A DNA stretch of 9,448 bases, taken from positions 1-9,448 of the forward strand of contig CAMTJK010000129.1 of the NCBI GenBank assembly GCA_947072805.1, in the 5' to 3' direction. Below, one piece after another: positions 5,893-9,448 of this stretch. Numbering within the stretch: the stretch's first letter is position 1; every line of letters starts with the position of its first letter. The position numbers were made by a program, and so were the translations under genes. This stretch comes from an uncultured Prevotella sp. (lineage in GTDB: Bacteria > Bacteroidota > Bacteroidia > Bacteroidales > Bacteroidaceae). Below the pieces are notes generated by a model. The model made no database searches. It worked only from the letters and a program-made list of their open reading frames with translations, and was not told the DNA's origin.

Positions 5893-8800
5893 TCAAATAT
5901 TCCATTCAACAATCTGTTTCAATTCGTTTGGACATTTTACATTTGAAAAGTCATAAGCATCAGGATTAAAAGCTGTTATGATTTGGAAAGAAGTTATATA
6001 AGTACCATTTCTTTCGTCAAAGAAAAGCAATTTTCCATTCTTCATAACGCTTACAAGCTGATGATTATTTACATTAAATGCCAAATCCAATATTTTACTG
6101 TTATTAAGATTTTGGCAATTTATACTGTGGTCTTTCCACCAGCCACAATTTTTACCATATAACGTTTTCTCGTAGTATTCATGAATGACAATTTTCCTTT
6201 TACCATCAGACCGTGCCAATAATGTATCTGATGGATGAGGAGAAACTATTTTTGCAACAATAGCATTATCTAACTTTCTCGTTCTCTGACCCGTTCCCGT
6301 ATGATATATACTGACTCTATTGTTGTTACAAGCAACAGCAATGAATGGTTGGCTCTTGAATGCATGCAATGCATTAATAGAAGCATAGTCTGGTTCTAAT
6401 TGTAATGGTTTCCCATTCTTTTCACTTCTGAATTTTACACTGATTCTTCTGTCATCAACAATGGCAACCTCTCCATTCCTTAAAAAACAAGCAAGTCCAT
6501 TGGAAGAAAATGTTTTTTTATTGACTACATTGGTGTCATGTGACACTATGTTGTACGAAACAAGTTCTGAATGTTCTGTTCTCAGCAATACATTATCTTC
6601 ATATGTAGATAATTTACCATCTCTATTAGACACAAAAGAATCAGAGGTCTCAAACACTTTTTTACCCGATGACACTTCATATACAATAGTCTCATTGTCC
6701 AATATGCAAATAATCCACTTACCATTGTCTGAAAGATAAATATTCGTCACATTTTGAGGACATCTCAAAACGCCGACCCTCTTTCTTAAATTCAGATTCC
6801 AGAGAAATATTCTTTTTTCATTATTAATAACAGTATTCTCTAATGTAGCGACCATACCTCCGTCATCAGAGATTGACGCATCGTCAATTGTCGCCTGACC
6901 TTTAACCAGCACACTTATAACTTCTTCACCATTTTTTACTATTAAAGATCCATTTCTTTGTGATTTTGCATTCAAACCATTACAGCTAACTTCTTCAACA
7001 ATCATATCATCATTTTCACGAACACGTTTAAGATCAATGGTTTTACGTATAGAAGTAACATTATCGCCATTAACAATCGTACTCTTTTCTAAACAGTCAT
7101 TACTGCTTGCTATTAGATTACATTCAATAAGACTATAAGAATCTCGCCGGTTAGAATACAGTAGATGTAATGTGTCTTTTACTATTATACCTTTCTTCAA
7201 TCCCCTTGTAATTTGCTCGTTGTTTGAAGTTAAAGCCCCTATATACTCCCAATCTTGATACAATCTAAATACATGTAAACCATTAGCATTAACCAAAATT
7301 GTATCTGTACCGCAAGCTATGCTTGATATAAGATAATCAAACTGATGCCTTAGCACTATAATTCCATCCAACAGCCTGAATATAAATAAAGTCACGTCAT
7401 TACAGGCTGCCAAATATTTGCAGTCATGTGTAAAGGACAGATTGTAATATATTGGCTGGATTTCGTCACTCATTCCCAATGTCTTATGGCTAATTGTTGC
7501 ATTGGATAGTGAAACTTTACCTGTGTGTTCTAATATGTCAGGTAATGTAATATTTGTCAAGTCAAGTTCTGAGAAATCAGCAATTCCTACATTTGGAGCA
7601 ACAGTGAAGCAGTCTACCAGATTCTCAATTAGGATTGAGGCATCCGTTCTTCCGACCCCAGCAAGATGAACAATCTTTGCAATCCCATCCCAATATTTCC
7701 CACTGCAATTACGAATATGCTCCATAACAGGGTAAGGCAATAGACGTTTATTCCAAATATTCTCTATGTCTGTATTGTTATTTGTCTGCCTAATAATCCA
7801 TTGAGCAGAGAGATAGTCCCTATATATTTGATGATAGAAGAATGTTGAATCCTTTAGTCTTCCCATTAAGTTCAAGTCATGAACCATCATATCAATAATG
7901 GAGGTCATGTCAAAATGCTCCTCTTCTCTAAGTCTGTAATACTCTTTTATAGCATCAGTCTTCTCGTAATTCTGTATAGCATAGTTGAGATAACATTCTA
8001 CTATTTCCCTGCACTCTCTATTGCTCTTTGAAAGACAATAATTACGTTCATATTCATACGCCAATGCCGGAAGGATAACTTCAACAATTATTGCTGCCAA
8101 TAATACTTGACTACCATCGTCATCTTCCCTGTTCATCATGAGAGCAATCTGAGCTACATAATAGTTATGCAACAAATCACTCTTGTTATTAACAGGAAGT
8201 CTCCAATCCAAGTACTCGACATCCTTATATTTGTCATAGATAGAGCAAAACATCTTGTAAATGGTCAACATCATAGGATTACCCAAAAGTTTCATAAGGG
8301 TAGGTTGCCCTTTAATTGTATTCCACTCGTATACAGTAAAATAATTCTTGACAACTTCTTCTTCTAAAGGTAAAAGATCTGCACGAACAAAACCCCTTAA
8401 GTTCGGATGTCTTATGGTGAAATCTGTCCTGCTCGCAACTATGAATTGGATTCCTTTATACAAAGTCAGTTTCTGAATTTCGTGGAGCATCTTACATTCT
8501 ACGTTACCGTCCACCTCATTCAGTCCATCAATGATTATTAATAGAGACGCTTTATCCTGTCTCAACAAGCAATAGTTGTTGAATCTGGACTGATCCCCCT
8601 CAAAAACAAATGAATCACAATACTCGCGTATGGTAAGTCCCTTTGACATCAAGTAATTGGCAGAGAGGTAAATGACAGGCAATGATGATTTCTTGCAGTA
8701 ATCAAGCAAAAGTGTGGTTTTACCCATACCTCCATCTCCCATTAGAAATAAATGCGGTGTATTTAACTCCCAATTTTCTTTCAGTAAAGACTCAACATTC

Positions 8801-9435
8801 ATTCTTTTGTCGCTATATAGAATTCGTGGAATTAAGTCCACACAAGTCTTTTGAGGAATTGAGAAATAGAAATCCTGATTCAACTCTTCTGCCTTTGTCT
8901 TTACCGCATGAATCTCAACTTCTGTTAGTGAATGTGGGGCAGCTTTCTCTTGTTTTTCAAGTATTTCATCTACGCTTTTACTAATACTATCGAGTTTGTC
9001 ATTAGCATTGTATTGTTCTTTTAATATCTTTTCCGTATTGTCAAATGTTTCCTTGGTTATCTTGCCAATTTCTTTTAATAATTCCAGTGACTCTTTTTGT
9101 TGTTTATTGCATTTTATTATCAGCTCCAATGTCAAGTGACGCATAGCATTGGGACTTTTCTTCAATTCTTCACAAAAGGACTTGAACAGGTCTTTATTTA
9201 CATATTTCAGCCTATCTTCAGGCTCCATTTCAGCGAGGTGAGACAACAATGCCTTTTTATAATATTTGGATTCCGAATGAATGTCCAGACCTTCTGAAAG
9301 CCAAGACGTTCTTTTGATGGCTCTACTTAGTGCATCTTCTATACTTTCATCAAAAGAAACTGTATAAGCCTCTTTGTCGCCTGAAAACATCTTTTGGCCT
9401 TGTTCATATAGCCATGATGCAATAATACTTTGCAT
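5893..9435 (-). CDS. NACHT-type STAND NTPase with C-terminal WD40/propeller-like repeats (bacterial NLR-like)
   Basis: The product is about 1180 residues, ending with TGA at 5895-5893. I number from the ATG at 9435. A TTG lies at 9444 and the frame is open to the window edge, so the true start may be upstream. Residues 1-110 are helical and match no effector I can name. Residues 110-162 are a Lys/Glu/Leu-rich likely coiled coil. The NACHT core shows Walker A GDGGMGKTT (233-241, K239), Walker B LLIIIDGLNEVD (298-309, with the NACHT-type D303-G-L-N-E), sensor-1 VASRTD (333-338), the LLGNP motif (383-387) and FFYHQIYRDYLSAQW (532-546), the usual post-NACHT helical signature. A short pentapeptide-like patch (ADFSELDLTNITLPD, from 619) leads into about 490 residues of beta-rich repeats with WD40-like pieces such as RIFLWNLN and NRVSIYHTGTGQ. 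Known bNACHT proteins use the C-terminus to sense phage and ATP-driven oligomerisation to trigger cell death or growth arrest. That role is inferred here. The gene is visibly more AT-rich than the helicase gene. Confidence 0.88.
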   Translation of the reverse strand: MQSIIASWLYEQGQKMFSGDKEAYTVSFDESIEDALSRAIKRTSWLSEGLDIHSESKYYKKALLSHLAEMEPEDRLKYVNKDLFKSFCEELKKSPNAMRHLTLELIIKCNKQQKESLELLKEIGKITKETFDNTEKILKEQYNANDKLDSISKSVDEILEKQEKAAPHSLTEVEIHAVKTKAEELNQDFYFSIPQKTCVDLIPRILYSDKRMNVESLLKENWELNTPHLFLMGDGGMGKTTLLLDYCKKSSLPVIYLSANYLMSKGLTIREYCDSFVFEGDQSRFNNYCLLRQDKASLLIIIDGLNEVDGNVECKMLHEIQKLTLYKGIQFIVASRTDFTIRHPNLRGFVRADLLPLEEEVVKNYFTVYEWNTIKGQPTLMKLLGNPMMLTIYKMFCSIYDKYKDVEYLDWRLPVNNKSDLLHNYYVAQIALMMNREDDDGSQVLLAAIIVEVILPALAYEYERNYCLSKSNRECREIVECYLNYAIQNYEKTDAIKEYYRLREEEHFDMTSIIDMMVHDLNLMGRLKDSTFFYHQIYRDYLSAQWIIRQTNNNTDIENIWNKRLLPYPVMEHIRNCSGKYWDGIAKIVHLAGVGRTDASILIENLVDCFTVAPNVGIADFSELDLTNITLPDILEHTGKVSLSNATISHKTLGMSDEIQPIYYNLSFTHDCKYLAACNDVTLFIFRLLDGIIVLRHQFDYLISSIACGTDTILVNANGLHVFRLYQDWEYIGALTSNNEQITRGLKKGIIVKDTLHLLYSNRRDSYSLIECNLIASSNDCLEKSTIVNGDNVTSIRKTIDLKRVRENDDMIVEEVSCNGLNAKSQRNGSLIVKNGEEVISVLVKGQATIDDASISDDGGMVATLENTVINNEKRIFLWNLNLRKRVGVLRCPQNVTNIYLSDNGKWIICILDNETIVYEVSSGKKVFETSDSFVSNRDGKLSTYEDNVLLRTEHSELVSYNIVSHDTNVVNKKTFSSNGLACFLRNGEVAIVDDRRISVKFRSEKNGKPLQLEPDYASINALHAFKSQPFIAVACNNNRVSIYHTGTGQRTRKLDNAIVAKIVSPHPSDTLLARSDGKRKIVIHEYYEKTLYGKNCGWWKDHSINCQNLNNSKILDLAFNVNNHQLVSVMKNGKLLFFDERNGTYITSFQIITAFNPDAYDFSNVKCPNELKQIVEWNI

Positions 9436-9448
9436 TACGGGCAATAAA

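Noticed and set aside
5455..5946. 163-codon plus-strand frame whose translation is rich in Leu, Phe, Ile and Tyr and looks like a membrane protein.
   Set aside because: It is antisense to the helicase start, the short 'NEIFVFGSNLA' ORF, the lysine-rich mini-ORF and the end of the NACHT gene. Hydrophobicity is the expected mirror of Lys/Glu-rich minus-strand coding, and no family motif is present.
6461..9297. Plus-strand frames of 66-100 codons opposite the NACHT gene.
   Set aside because: They are antisense shadows of a protein with intact NACHT motifs; no start context or conserved motif supports them.
1..9448. CRISPR array, tRNA/rRNA genes, insertion sequence, or paired terminal repeats.
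   Set aside because: No regularly spaced repeats, no cloverleaf-like segment, no transposase motifs and no matching inverted ends were seen by eye.

Overview
The window looks like an accessory or defence-type segment of a Bacteroidota chromosome, probably a gut Bacteroides/Prevotella-like organism. The grounds are family recognition (the exonuclease-RecQ-UvrD giant helicase, the AlbA_2 'DFKE...SVSAFANTDGG' protein and the 'NEIFVFGSNLA' protein are all typical of that phylum, from memory), the scarcity of strong Shine-Dalgarno sequences, and one Bacteroidota-style -7 box (TAnnTTTG). No species is claimed. Every gene I can support lies on the minus strand, so the genetic order runs from the right edge of the window to the left.

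Right part (about 5893-9448): one large gene for a NACHT-type STAND NTPase. It has a helical/coiled-coil N-terminus, a complete NACHT core, and a long C-terminal half of WD40/beta-propeller-like repeats. This is the architecture of bacterial NLR-like (bNACHT) anti-phage sensors. Its frame stays open to the right edge, so the start is not secure. It is visibly more AT-rich than the helicase gene.

Middle (5531-5892): a 362-base gap with no intact large gene but crowded with short minus-strand reading frames. One 50-codon ORF begins exactly like the conserved Bacteroidota 'NEIFVFGSNLA' (A1S_2505-like, macro-domain-like) proteins and then changes into unrelated sequence and stops. A 32-codon lysine-rich ORF sits 6 bases upstream of it in the same frame, preceded by a 12-codon ORF. 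These look like remnants of an older small operon or an internally deleted gene.

Centre-left (653-5530): a 1625-residue protein that combines a DEDD-type 3'-5' exonuclease-like domain, a cysteine cluster, a complete RecQ SF2 helicase, a winged-helix-rich linker and a complete UvrD/Rep SF1 helicase. A perfect 17-bp inverted repeat at 541-589 follows its stop and should act as the terminator.

Left end (1-285): a truncated AlbA_2/Schlafen-type DNA-binding ORF whose last codons overlap the start of another gene. That gene is cut by the window edge, and its first 21 residues look like the N-terminal leader of Bacteroidota Fic (AMP-transferase) proteins.

Working picture (inference): a defence-flavoured neighbourhood with a phage-sensing NACHT ATPase upstream of a nucleic-acid-processing exonuclease/double-helicase, next to a decayed AlbA_2 gene and a Fic gene. 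The NACHT-to-helicase linkage is the best candidate for an undescribed system. However, the helicase family is common in this phylum, so the adjacency may be incidental.
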